Shown here piece by piece: positions 24,172 through 31,232 of a DNA stretch of 31,316 bases (the first letter of the stretch is position 1; each line of letters begins with the position of its first letter). This DNA comes from DAOUBP01 sp034432655 (GTDB taxonomy: Bacteria > Chloroflexota > Anaerolineae > CG2-30-64-16). The stretch spans positions 1-31,316 of the forward strand of contig DAOUBP010000112.1 of assembly GCA_034432655.1 (NCBI GenBank). The letters are read 5' to 3'. The position numbers were made by a program, and so were the translations under genes. The notes beneath the pieces were generated by a model, which was not told the DNA's origin, ran no database searches, and was given only the letters and a program-made list of their open reading frames with translations.

Positions 24172-24465
24172 CAACATGCCGTCGAAAAGCAGAAGCATGT
24201 GTATCCTCGAGAACCTCAAGTGTGGTTTGGCCAGGTCGTTCAAGAGTGGTGTCGGCCTGGGTATACAAAGCTAGACAACCCGAGGCGACCTGGGGCAGAT
24301 GTGCGCGGTGATATGGAAGTGCAGCCAAGGAGGTGATCGCTTTCTGAAACGATGTCCAGAGCAAGTGTGGTGAGACTCCGTCGTCGCGGCCCAGGCCAGA
24401 CTGGCCCCATGTTTTTCGAGTCCGTCAAACATCTCTAGATCATCTTTCTATGGAGGAGAGGTCCT
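24172..24465 (+). promoter_or_regulatory. Long structured leader of livK, possible cis-regulatory RNA
   Basis: About 290 bases without a long gene. Pairings seen by eye: ACATGC/GCATGT (24174-24179, 24195-24200); CCAGGTCG/CGACCTGG (24231-24238, 24286-24293), enclosing CCTGGGT/ACCCGAGG (24256-24262, 24278-24285); a weaker GGC-TGTGC/GTGCA-GCC helix after it; ATCG/CGAT (24336-24339, 24350-24353); and GGCCA-GAC-TGGCC near 24394. AAGGAGGTGATC at 24327-24338 is a 12-base perfect complement of the usual 16S rRNA 3' end, 127 bases before livK. ATG 24352 begins a 28-codon frame. I match it to no known riboswitch class. The livK ribosome site is GGAGGAG (24452-24458). Confidence 0.5.
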
Positions 24466-25623
24466 ATGCGTGCTTTCCGGTTGTTCGGTGTGATTGTCGT
24501 GTTGGCGATGTTGCTCTCGGCGTGTGCGGGTGGCACAGCCGGCGGCGGCGAGATCAAGGTCGCCATCCTGGCCCCGCTTTCGGGTCCCGTCCCCACCTTC
24601 GGCGTCAGCACCCGTGACGGCGCTTTGTTGGCCATCGAGGAGTGGAACGCCAAGGGCGGTGTGTTGGGCAAGAAAATCGTGCCCATTGTCGAAGACAGCC
24701 AGTGCACCCCCGACCCGGCCGTCAATGCGGCCAACAAGGTGATTGACCAGGACAAAGTCAAGTTCATCGTCGGCGAGGTCTGCTCCAAGGCCTCCATCCC
24801 CGTCTCCGAAATCGCCAATGCCAAGGGTGTGCTCCAGATCAGCCCCACCTCCACGAACCCCCAGGTAACGGTGGGCGCAGATGGCAAGACCAAGGAATAT
24901 GTCTTCCGGGCCTGCTTCATTGACCCGTTCCAGGGCAAGGTAGGCGCCAAGTTCGCCATCGAAGATTTGAAGGCCAAGACTGCGTTCGTGTTGTTGGATC
25001 AGGCTAACGACTACGTCAAGGGCCTGGCCGAGGTGTTCATCCAGGAATTCCAGGCCATGGGCGGCACTATCGTCGGCACCGAGAGCTACACCGCCCAGGA
25101 CACCGACTTCTCGGCCATCCTGGCCAAGGTAGCGGATGCCAAGCCCGACCTGGTTTACCTGCCCGACTACTACAACGTGGTCAATCTGGTCACCAAGCAG
25201 GCCAAAGAGAAGGGCATCACCGCGAAGTTCCTGGGCGGGGACGGTTGGGACTCCTCCGACCTGGACCTGGCAGCGGCTGAAGGTGGGTTCTTCACCAATC
25301 ACTATGCGGCCGACTCCAAGGCGCCGGCTGCGGTCGCCTTCCAGCAGGCCTACGCGGCCAGGTTCAAGGATGATACCGGCAAGGGCAAGGTACCGGATGC
25401 GCTGGCGGCGCTCGCCTATGACGCCACCAACATCCTGCTGCAGAGCATCAAGGAGGCCGGCACCGATGATCCGGCCAAGGTGAAGGACGCAATGGCTAAG
25501 ATCCAGTTCGACGGTGTGTCGGGCCGGATCACCTTCGATGCGCAGCACAACCCGGTGAAGTCTGCCACGATTCTGCAGGTCACCAAGACCGGAGCCGTCT
25601 TCAACAGCGTGGTGAACCCGTAA
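24466..25623 (+). CDS. livK: Branched-chain amino acid ABC transporter, substrate-binding lipoprotein
   Basis: Protein of 385 residues. It has a signal peptide with lipobox LLSAC (Cys20), then a periplasmic-binding-protein type 1 fold (Leu/Ile/Val-binding): IKVAILAPLSGPVPTFGVSTRDGALLAIEEWNAKGG, a CTPDPAVNAANKVIDQDKV stretch, QDTDFSAILAKV, and ALAYDATNILLQSI near the end. It captures the substrate outside the membrane and delivers it to LivHM. The ligand could be a branched-chain amino acid or another small amide; sequence alone does not decide. ATG 24466 is firm, with GGAGGAG seven bases upstream. A partial terminator downstream could keep it more abundant than the membrane genes. Confidence 0.93.
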   Translation: MRAFRLFGVIVVLAMLLSACAGGTAGGGEIKVAILAPLSGPVPTFGVSTRDGALLAIEEWNAKGGVLGKKIVPIVEDSQCTPDPAVNAANKVIDQDKVKFIVGEVCSKASIPVSEIANAKGVLQISPTSTNPQVTVGADGKTKEYVFRACFIDPFQGKVGAKFAIEDLKAKTAFVLLDQANDYVKGLAEVFIQEFQAMGGTIVGTESYTAQDTDFSAILAKVADAKPDLVYLPDYYNVVNLVTKQAKEKGITAKFLGGDGWDSSDLDLAAAEGGFFTNHYAADSKAPAAVAFQQAYAARFKDDTGKGKVPDALAALAYDATNILLQSIKEAGTDDPAKVKDAMAKIQFDGVSGRITFDAQHNPVKSATILQVTKTGAVFNSVVNP

Positions 25624-25739
25624 ACATGAGGAAGAGTGCCGTCGGTCAGAGGGGAACAATGCCAGCATGTCTCATGACGGAGTCGGTTTTTCTGCTCCTT
25701 TTCGATCCGGCGGCACGCAGAACCCTAGCTGAATAAACG

Positions 25740-25764
25740 GGAGGGCGACGTTATGTCGCCCTCC
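25740..25764 (+). terminator. Terminator-like hairpin after livK
   Basis: Perfect 10-bp stem GGAGGGCGAC/GTCGCCCTCC with loop GTTAT, followed by TTGTAT. The U tract is poor, so termination may be partial, or the stem may protect the livK message. Confidence 0.6.
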
Positions 25765-25804
25765 TTGTATCTCGCCAAGAGCCCGTCCCCATGCCCTGCA
25801 AACT

Positions 25805-25842
25805 CGGACGCAGGGGCATTCCGCGCTGAAGTGCGGCGTCCG
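25805..25842 (+). other. Second hairpin in the livK-livH gap
   Basis: Outer arms CGGACGC/GCGTCCG (25805-25811, 25836-25842) enclose an unpaired stretch and an inner stem CGCGCT-GA-AGTGCG. Its complement reads GCACTTCAGCGC, with the same TTCA centre as the palindromes inside femAB. The rest of the 309-bp gap shows no gene. Confidence 0.5.
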
Positions 25843-25932
25843 TTCTCATCCGCCGTGACACCGCGGCCGGCATGAAGAACTGCCCCGAGCATCTTGGGGA
25901 CGTCCAAGTCCGACCATCAAGGTGTGCCGCCA

Positions 25933-27063
25933 ATGCAAAAAGCATCTTCCGTAACACAACTTCCCTCGACAGTTCACCGTCCGGGAGCGAAACTGGCGTG
26001 GATCGGCCAGGCCTTCTTACTAGCGCTGGCCGTTATCGTACTCCTGATCCTCGGCCGCGCTTTGATCCAGAATCCAACGCTTTTCATATACCAAGTCATC
26101 AACGGACTCCAGTTAGGTTTCGTCTATGCCCTTATTGCGTTGGGCTACACCATGGTCTACGGCATCGTCAAACTGATCAACTTTGCGCACGGCGATGTCT
26201 TCATGGTGGGCGCGTTTGTGAGCTATTATGCCGTCGCTCGTTTCAAGCTGCACCTCTGGCCGGCGGCAGTTTTCGGGGACGCGGCGCCGGGCCTGGTCGT
26301 GGTGCTCGGCTCGCTCAGCGTGATCTTGTTATCCATGATCACTTGCGCAGTGCTTGCCGTGACCATCGAACGGGTCGCTTACAAACCGCTTCGGGACGCA
26401 CCCCGCATTGCTGCGTTGATCACCGCCATCGGCGTGTCGTTCTTCCTGGAATACTTCGGTGCCCTGAATTTCGTGTTCTCGCCCCGGTTTATCCCGTACG
26501 AACGCATGTTTAACGTGACAACCTGGGCATTTGGCAGTGGCGGCATCCAGACGATCGAGGCCGGCCAGACGACGCCCGCGGGCAGTGTTCCAATCTCGAA
26601 TATCCTGCTCATCATCGTGATCACGTCGATCATGATGCAGGTGCTGCTCCAGTTCCTGGTACGTCGGACCAAGATCGGCAAAGCGATGCGAGCCTCCTCG
26701 TTCGACAAGCCCACTTCCCGTCTGATGGGCATTAACGTGGACGGGGTCATCTCCTTCACCTTTGCCATCGGCGCGGCGTTCGCCGGGCTGGCGGGAGTGC
26801 TGTACGCGATCGCCTACCCATCCATCCACTCGCAGATGGGCATCCTGCCCGGCCTGAAAGCGTTCGTGGCCGCCGTGCTGGGCGGCATCGGCAGCATCCC
26901 GGGCGCGTTTGTGGGCGCGTTGATCATGGGCCAGGCTGAGGCATTGACCGCCGGCTATATCTCCACTCCGATGCGCGATGCCGTCGCCTTCACCATCCTG
27001 ATCCTGGTGCTGTTGGTTCGGCCGACCGGCATCTTCGGCGAACCGCCCGGGGAAAAAGCGTAG
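25933..27063 (+). CDS. livH: Branched-chain amino acid ABC transporter permease LivH
   Basis: Integral membrane protein of 376 residues in the BPD_transp_2 family. It has QVINGLQLGFVYALIALGYTMVYGIVKLINFAHGDVFMVGAFV (typical LivH core), ERVAYKPLRDAPRIAALITAIGVSFFLEYF, IGKAMRASSFDKPTSRLMGINVD, and GLKAFVAAVLGGIGSIPGAFVGALIMG. It forms half of the membrane channel with LivM. It is longer than the usual 290-310 residues because of an N-terminal stretch of about 45 residues with an extra helix and a longer loop around TIEAGQTTPAG. Start ATG 25933 has AAGGTG ten bases upstream. A frame from 25894 would add 13 residues. Confidence 0.92.
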   Translation: MQKASSVTQLPSTVHRPGAKLAWIGQAFLLALAVIVLLILGRALIQNPTLFIYQVINGLQLGFVYALIALGYTMVYGIVKLINFAHGDVFMVGAFVSYYAVARFKLHLWPAAVFGDAAPGLVVVLGSLSVILLSMITCAVLAVTIERVAYKPLRDAPRIAALITAIGVSFFLEYFGALNFVFSPRFIPYERMFNVTTWAFGSGGIQTIEAGQTTPAGSVPISNILLIIVITSIMMQVLLQFLVRRTKIGKAMRASSFDKPTSRLMGINVDGVISFTFAIGAAFAGLAGVLYAIAYPSIHSQMGILPGLKAFVAAVLGGIGSIPGAFVGALIMGQAEALTAGYISTPMRDAVAFTILILVLLVRPTGIFGEPPGEKA

Positions 27064-27078
27064 GCCAAGGGAGGACGC

Positions 27079-28452
27079 ATGAGCTTCGATATCACTTTCC
27101 TGATCACTTCGATCCTCAAGATTATCGGCGTCCTGGCCTATCTTTACGGGCTCCTGTGGGTGCTGGGACATAAACAGCTATGGGTCAAGATCGTCGGGGT
27201 GATCGTCGCGTTCGGCATTATCCAGCTGGGCATCACCCCCATCGGCGGTTTTCAGCTCTTCAACGACTTCGACAGCGGCCTGTTGTTCCAGGCGTGCACC
27301 ATGTCCATGGTCGCCATGGGCCTGAACCTGATCTACGGATTTAACGGCCAGTTCAGCCTGGGGCAGTGGGGCTTCTACGGCATCGGCGCGTACGCGGCCG
27401 CCGACATCACCTGGCGCTGGGTCAACGGCGATGCGCGCGGCCTGTTAGTGGCCGGGATCGGCGTGGCCTTGGGCGGCTTGATGATCTGGGCGGTGAACAA
27501 GCTGATCAACCGTTATAAAGGCATGCCCGTCCTGTCGCAGTTCACGCTGTATCTGATCGGCGCGGTGGCAGCCGGTGCAGTTGCCGTCTTCATCGGTAAC
27601 GCGCTGAACCCATTGATCGCACCGCTGATCCGCACTGAGGCCGGGCCAGGGCCGCTCTCCGGCTATCTCGCAACCCAAATCGTGTTCTTCCTGGCCGTGA
27701 TCATCGCCGGCATTTTCGCGGCCCTGGTCAGCTTCCTGTTCGGCCTCCCCGTGCTGACCCTGGGCTCCGATTACTTCGGCATTGCCACCCTGGGCTTCTC
27801 CATCGTGGTCTACACGTTGATGGTCAACTCGGACACCATCCTGCCTTTCCCGGAGATGAAGGGCGGCCGCGGCATGATCGGCATCCCCAAGCTGACCACC
27901 TGGCTCTGGGCCTTCATCTTCCTGCTATTCGTGATCATCCTGATGCGCAACCTGATCTATTCCAGCACGGGACGCGCCATCATGTCGGTGCGCGAGGACG
28001 AAACCGCTGCCAAGGCCATGGGCATCAACGTGGCCTACTACAAGCTGCTGGCATTCGTCATCGGCAGCTTCATGGCGGGGTTGGGGGGTGCCGTTTATGC
28101 CCATTACATCGGGTTCCTCAGCCCAGGACAGTTCACCTTCTTGCTGGGCTTCAACCCGATGATCATCGTGGTATTCGGCGGCCTGGGCAGCATGACCGGC
28201 ACACTGGCCGCCTCCTTCGGGTGGATCTTCTTCCTGGAGGGCCTGCTGCGCGTGCTCCTGGGCCAGCTCGGCACCGAAGCGCCCACCTGGCGCTTCGTCC
28301 TCTATCCGATCGCCCTGTTGCTCCTGATGTTGCTGCGGCCGCAGGGCCTGTTGGGCAACGTCGAATGGGGCTTCTTGAAGAAACCAGTGTACGAGATGCG
28401 CGCCCGCGCAAACAGCGAAGCACCGGTTGCACCGGTGCCGGCGACCAAATGA
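27079..28452 (+). CDS. livM: Branched-chain amino acid ABC transporter permease LivM
   Basis: Integral membrane protein of 457 residues, pairing with LivH. Core LivM signatures are MGLNLIYGFNGQFSLGQWGFYGIGAYAAA, GLPVLTLGSDYFGIATLGFSIVV, GRAIMSVREDETAAKAMGINVAYYKLLAFVIGSF and FGGLGSMTGTLAASFGW. It is about 100 residues longer than most LivM proteins: two extra N-terminal helices, and an added segment of about 70 residues with helices (around FTLYLIGAVAAGAVAVFIG) between the first core block and GLPVLTLGSDY. GGGAGG lies just before ATG 27079, and 15 bp separate it from livH. The added segments' role is unknown. Confidence 0.92.
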   Translation: MSFDITFLITSILKIIGVLAYLYGLLWVLGHKQLWVKIVGVIVAFGIIQLGITPIGGFQLFNDFDSGLLFQACTMSMVAMGLNLIYGFNGQFSLGQWGFYGIGAYAAADITWRWVNGDARGLLVAGIGVALGGLMIWAVNKLINRYKGMPVLSQFTLYLIGAVAAGAVAVFIGNALNPLIAPLIRTEAGPGPLSGYLATQIVFFLAVIIAGIFAALVSFLFGLPVLTLGSDYFGIATLGFSIVVYTLMVNSDTILPFPEMKGGRGMIGIPKLTTWLWAFIFLLFVIILMRNLIYSSTGRAIMSVREDETAAKAMGINVAYYKLLAFVIGSFMAGLGGAVYAHYIGFLSPGQFTFLLGFNPMIIVVFGGLGSMTGTLAASFGWIFFLEGLLRVLLGQLGTEAPTWRFVLYPIALLLLMLLRPQGLLGNVEWGFLKKPVYEMRARANSEAPVAPVPATK

Positions 28453-28462
28453 GGAGGCAACG

Positions 28463-29296
28463 ATGATACCGAACCCGACACCCACTGCCGACTCATCCGT
28501 TGCCCAAGTCCCCGTGCTGGAAATTCGAGGCCTGGCCAAGGTCTTCGGTGGCCTGCGCGCGGTCAACAACTTTGACCTGACGGTCGAGCGCGGTGCGCTG
28601 GACGGCCTGATCGGGCCCAACGGCGCGGGCAAGACCACCGTCTTCAACATGATTTCGGGCCTCTACGTGCCCACCGCGGGCAACATTCTCCTGGAAGGTG
28701 AAAGCATCGTCGGTTACGAACCGCACGAGATCACCAACATGGGGGTCGGCCGCACCTTTCAAAACATCCGCCTGTTCCCCAACCTGACGGTGCTGGACAA
28801 CGTGCGGATTGCCTACCACCCACACGCCGGCTACAGCATGATCGACGGCCTGCGCCGCAGCCCGAAGTTTGTCGTGAAAGAGCGCGAGCTGACCGAGCGG
28901 GCCCAGGATTTCCTGGCCATCTTCGGCCTGGAGCGTTACCAGAACGAACTGGCCAAGAACCTGCCCTACGGCGAACAGCGCCGCGTCGAGATTGCCCGCG
29001 CGCTGGCTTCGGAGCCCAAATTGCTCTTGCTGGATGAGCCGGCGGCCGGCATGAACCCCGCGGAGATCGGCCGGCTGATGGAACTGATCCACTTCATCCG
29101 CGATCGCTTCAACCTTACCATCTTGCTCATCGAACATCAGATGCGGCTGGTGATGAACATCTGTGAGAGGATCACCGTGATGGACTTCGGCCAGGTGATC
29201 GCCCGCGGGACCCCGAAAGAAATCCAGGACAACCCACAGGTGATCGAAGCGTACCTGGGCCGCGGGGCAGCGGCCAGGACGGCGCTGAGGCTGTAG
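28463..29296 (+). CDS. livG: Branched-chain amino acid ABC transporter ATPase LivG
   Basis: ATP-binding protein of 277 residues energising import. Walker A GPNGAGKTT (51-59), Q-loop in VGRTFQNIRLFPNLTVLDN, signature LPYGEQRRVEIARAL (a YGEQR variant typical of LivG), Walker B LLLLDEPAAGMNP, and switch His in LLIEHQMR. The C-terminal stretch ends with YLGRGAAARTALRL. The start ATG 28463 has GAGGAGG six bases upstream and begins 10 bp after the livM stop. It acts as a heterodimer with LivF on the cytoplasmic face of LivHM. Confidence 0.95.
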   Translation: MIPNPTPTADSSVAQVPVLEIRGLAKVFGGLRAVNNFDLTVERGALDGLIGPNGAGKTTVFNMISGLYVPTAGNILLEGESIVGYEPHEITNMGVGRTFQNIRLFPNLTVLDNVRIAYHPHAGYSMIDGLRRSPKFVVKERELTERAQDFLAIFGLERYQNELAKNLPYGEQRRVEIARALASEPKLLLLDEPAAGMNPAEIGRLMELIHFIRDRFNLTILLIEHQMRLVMNICERITVMDFGQVIARGTPKEIQDNPQVIEAYLGRGAAARTALRL

Positions 29297-29310
29297 GAGA
29301 GACAAAGACG

Positions 29311-30021
29311 ATGCTATTGGAAGTCAGAGACCTCAACGTCTACTACGGGGCCATTCACGCCCTACAAGGGATCAGCTTTGATCTGGAAGAAGGGGAGATC
29401 GTCACCCTCATCGGCGCGAACGGTGCCGGCAAATCCACCACGCTGAAGACGATTTCCGGCCTGCTACGCCCGCGCAAAGGCAGCATCAAATTGCGCGGGG
29501 AAGAGCTGATTGACATGCCCGCCCAGGATATCGTCCGCCGCGGCGTCATTCATGTCCCCGAAGGCCGCAAGATCTTCGCGCCGCTGACCGTACAGGAAAA
29601 CCTGGAGATGGGCGCGTTCACCCGCAAGGACCCGGCCGAGATCCGCCAGAGCATGGAACGTGTCTTCAAAAGCTTCCCGCGCTTGAAGGAGCGCCTGAAC
29701 CAGCTCGGCGGCACCCTCTCCGGCGGCGAGCAACAGATGTTGGCCATCGGCCGCGGGCTGATGGCCCGGCCCAAGTTATTGCTGCTAGACGAGCCATCCA
29801 TGGGCCTGGCACCCATCCTGGTCGAAGAGATCTTCTCGATCATCCAGGAGATCAACTCCCAGGGCGTGAGCGTGCTGCTGGTGGAGCAAAACGCGTTGAT
29901 GGCCCTTTCGATTGCCCATCGCGGCTATGTTCTGGAGACCGGTCGCATCGTGTTATCCGGCACCGGCCAGGAGCTGTTGCACAATCCCATGGTGATCCAG
30001 GCCTATCTGGGCGGACACTAA
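29311..30021 (+). CDS. livF: Branched-chain amino acid ABC transporter ATPase LivF
   Basis: ATP-binding protein of 236 residues, the partner of LivG. It begins LLEVRDLNVYYGAIHALQGI, with Walker A GANGAGKST (35-43), HVPEGRKIFAPLTVQENLEMGAF as in LivF proteins, signature LSGGEQQM (136-143), Walker B LLLLDEPSMGLAP (D160, E161) and LLVEQN at the switch region. Length and ends are normal for the family. GGAGAG lies upstream of ATG 29311, 14 bp after livG. Last gene of the operon. Confidence 0.95.
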   Translation: MLLEVRDLNVYYGAIHALQGISFDLEEGEIVTLIGANGAGKSTTLKTISGLLRPRKGSIKLRGEELIDMPAQDIVRRGVIHVPEGRKIFAPLTVQENLEMGAFTRKDPAEIRQSMERVFKSFPRLKERLNQLGGTLSGGEQQMLAIGRGLMARPKLLLLDEPSMGLAPILVEEIFSIIQEINSQGVSVLLVEQNALMALSIAHRGYVLETGRIVLSGTGQELLHNPMVIQAYLGGH

Positions 30022-30056
30022 ACCCACACTATCCCCAAGGAGGACATATTTCGTAA

Positions 30057-30332
30057 ATCCTGCCCAACAGCCTGACACCCGTCATCGTCCAGGCGACCCT
30101 GGGCATTACAACTGCCTTGCTGGATGCCGCCGCGCTGGGCTTCTTGGGCCTGGGCGCCCAGCCCCCTACCCCTGAATGGGGCGCCATGCTGTCGCAGGGC
30201 TATCAGCAGCTGTTCAACAACGCACCTTGGGTGGTCTTTTTCCCAGGGGCGGCCATCATGCTGACGGTGCTGGGTTTCAACCTGCTGGGCGATGGTTTAC
30301 GCGATGCCCTCGATCCCCGGATGAAGCAGTAG
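30057..30332 (+). pseudogene. C-terminal fragment of a DppC/OppC-type permease
   Basis: The frame starting just after a TAA (30054-30056) reads ILPNSLTPVIVQATLGITTA, then the transporter coupling loop LDAAALGFLGLGAQPPTPEWG and an end NLLGDGLRDALDPRMKQ. This is the last 90 or so residues of a dipeptide/oligopeptide/nickel ABC permease, which normally runs near 280-300 residues. The first two thirds are missing and there is no proper start. A strong ribosome-like AAGGAGG at 30038-30044 precedes the break. The remains point to a deletion that joined the liv operon to an older dpp-type operon. Confidence 0.85.
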
Positions 30333-31232
30333 ATGGAACTGATCCAACTGACCCGATCTGCCTACCATCTGCGCGGGGGGGCCAACGCCGGCCTGATCGT
30401 GCACGACGGCCGCGGGGTGCTGGTGGATAGCGGCTTGGATCGGGACACGGCGAAGAAGATCCTGCGCCACGTTGAAAGCCTCAAAATCCAACTGGTTGCG
30501 TTGGTCATCACCCACGCCCATGCCGACCACTTCGGCGGCGCAGCCACGATCCGCAGCCGGGCTGGGGTGCCCGTCTATGCGCCGGCATTAGAAGCAGCTG
30601 TCGTCGAAAACCCGATCCTGGAACCTCTCTACCTCTTCTCCGGTGCGCTGCCCCCGGCCGAGCTGCGCCACAAGTTCACCCTGGCCGAACCGTGTCGGGT
30701 GGACGAGGTATTGGGGATTGGGGATCTGGATTTGGGGGGTGTGCCGGTGCGTATCATGCCGGCGTATGGCCACGCGCCGGGCCAGGTGATAGTTGCGGGC
30801 GGGGGCGTCTGCTTCGTGGCCGATGCAGTTTTCGCGTCGGAGGTGGTCGCCAAGCATGGGATCCCGTTCTACGTGGATGTGGACCAGGCGGCTGCCACCT
30901 TCGATGCCCTGGCCGCTCTCGAGGGCCAATACGCGGCCTTCGTCCCCGGCCACGGCGCGGCGGTGGCCCAAATCGGGCCTCTGGCGGCCGAAAATGCTGC
31001 CCGGCTGGCCGAGGTGCGTGCAGCTGTAACAGCAGCCCTGACCCAAAGCGACGAACTGGGGGAGATCATGCGGCTGACGGCCGACCGCCTGGGCGTCAGC
31101 ATCGCCTCACCGGTCATCTACTGGCTGACCCAGACCACGGTGCTGGCCTGCCTGGCCTCGCTCCAGCGAGCTGGCCGGGCACAGGTGGCCGTGTCGGACA
31201 ACCGGCTGCGGTGGAGTAGGGCGAACTTATGA
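30333..31232 (+). CDS. Metallo-beta-lactamase-fold hydrolase
   Basis: Protein of 299 residues with the metal motif THAHADHFGG (H61, H63, D65, H66), a later His in AYGHAPGQ, Asp in FVADAVF and His in VPGHG, so both metal sites look complete. Glyoxalase II, lactonase and other thioester or ester hydrolases share this core; the substrate is not evident. The C-terminal 70 residues form a helical extension. The start codon follows the dppC-fragment stop directly (TAGATG), so it was probably coupled to that gene. The stop codon lies in the dispersed repeat. VDEVLGIGDLDLGG is encoded by a short GGGGATT-like repeat. Confidence 0.87.
   Translation: MELIQLTRSAYHLRGGANAGLIVHDGRGVLVDSGLDRDTAKKILRHVESLKIQLVALVITHAHADHFGGAATIRSRAGVPVYAPALEAAVVENPILEPLYLFSGALPPAELRHKFTLAEPCRVDEVLGIGDLDLGGVPVRIMPAYGHAPGQVIVAGGGVCFVADAVFASEVVAKHGIPFYVDVDQAAATFDALAALEGQYAAFVPGHGAAVAQIGPLAAENAARLAEVRAAVTAALTQSDELGEIMRLTADRLGVSIASPVIYWLTQTTVLACLASLQRAGRAQVAVSDNRLRWSRANL

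Noticed and set aside
24394..24415. Terminator in the liv leader (GGCCA-GAC-TGGCC followed by CCCATGTTTTT)
   Set aside because: The stem is only five base pairs and six other bases separate it from the U run. It may be part of a switch, but I cannot call a terminator.
24448..25668. Minus-strand frame of 406 codons
   Set aside because: Antisense shadow of livK, which has a lipobox, a strong ribosome site and full family similarity.
30117..30332. Independent 71-residue membrane protein starting at TTG
   Set aside because: The similarity to the DppC C-terminus starts 20 codons earlier, and no ribosome site precedes the TTG. It is a fragment of a larger permease.
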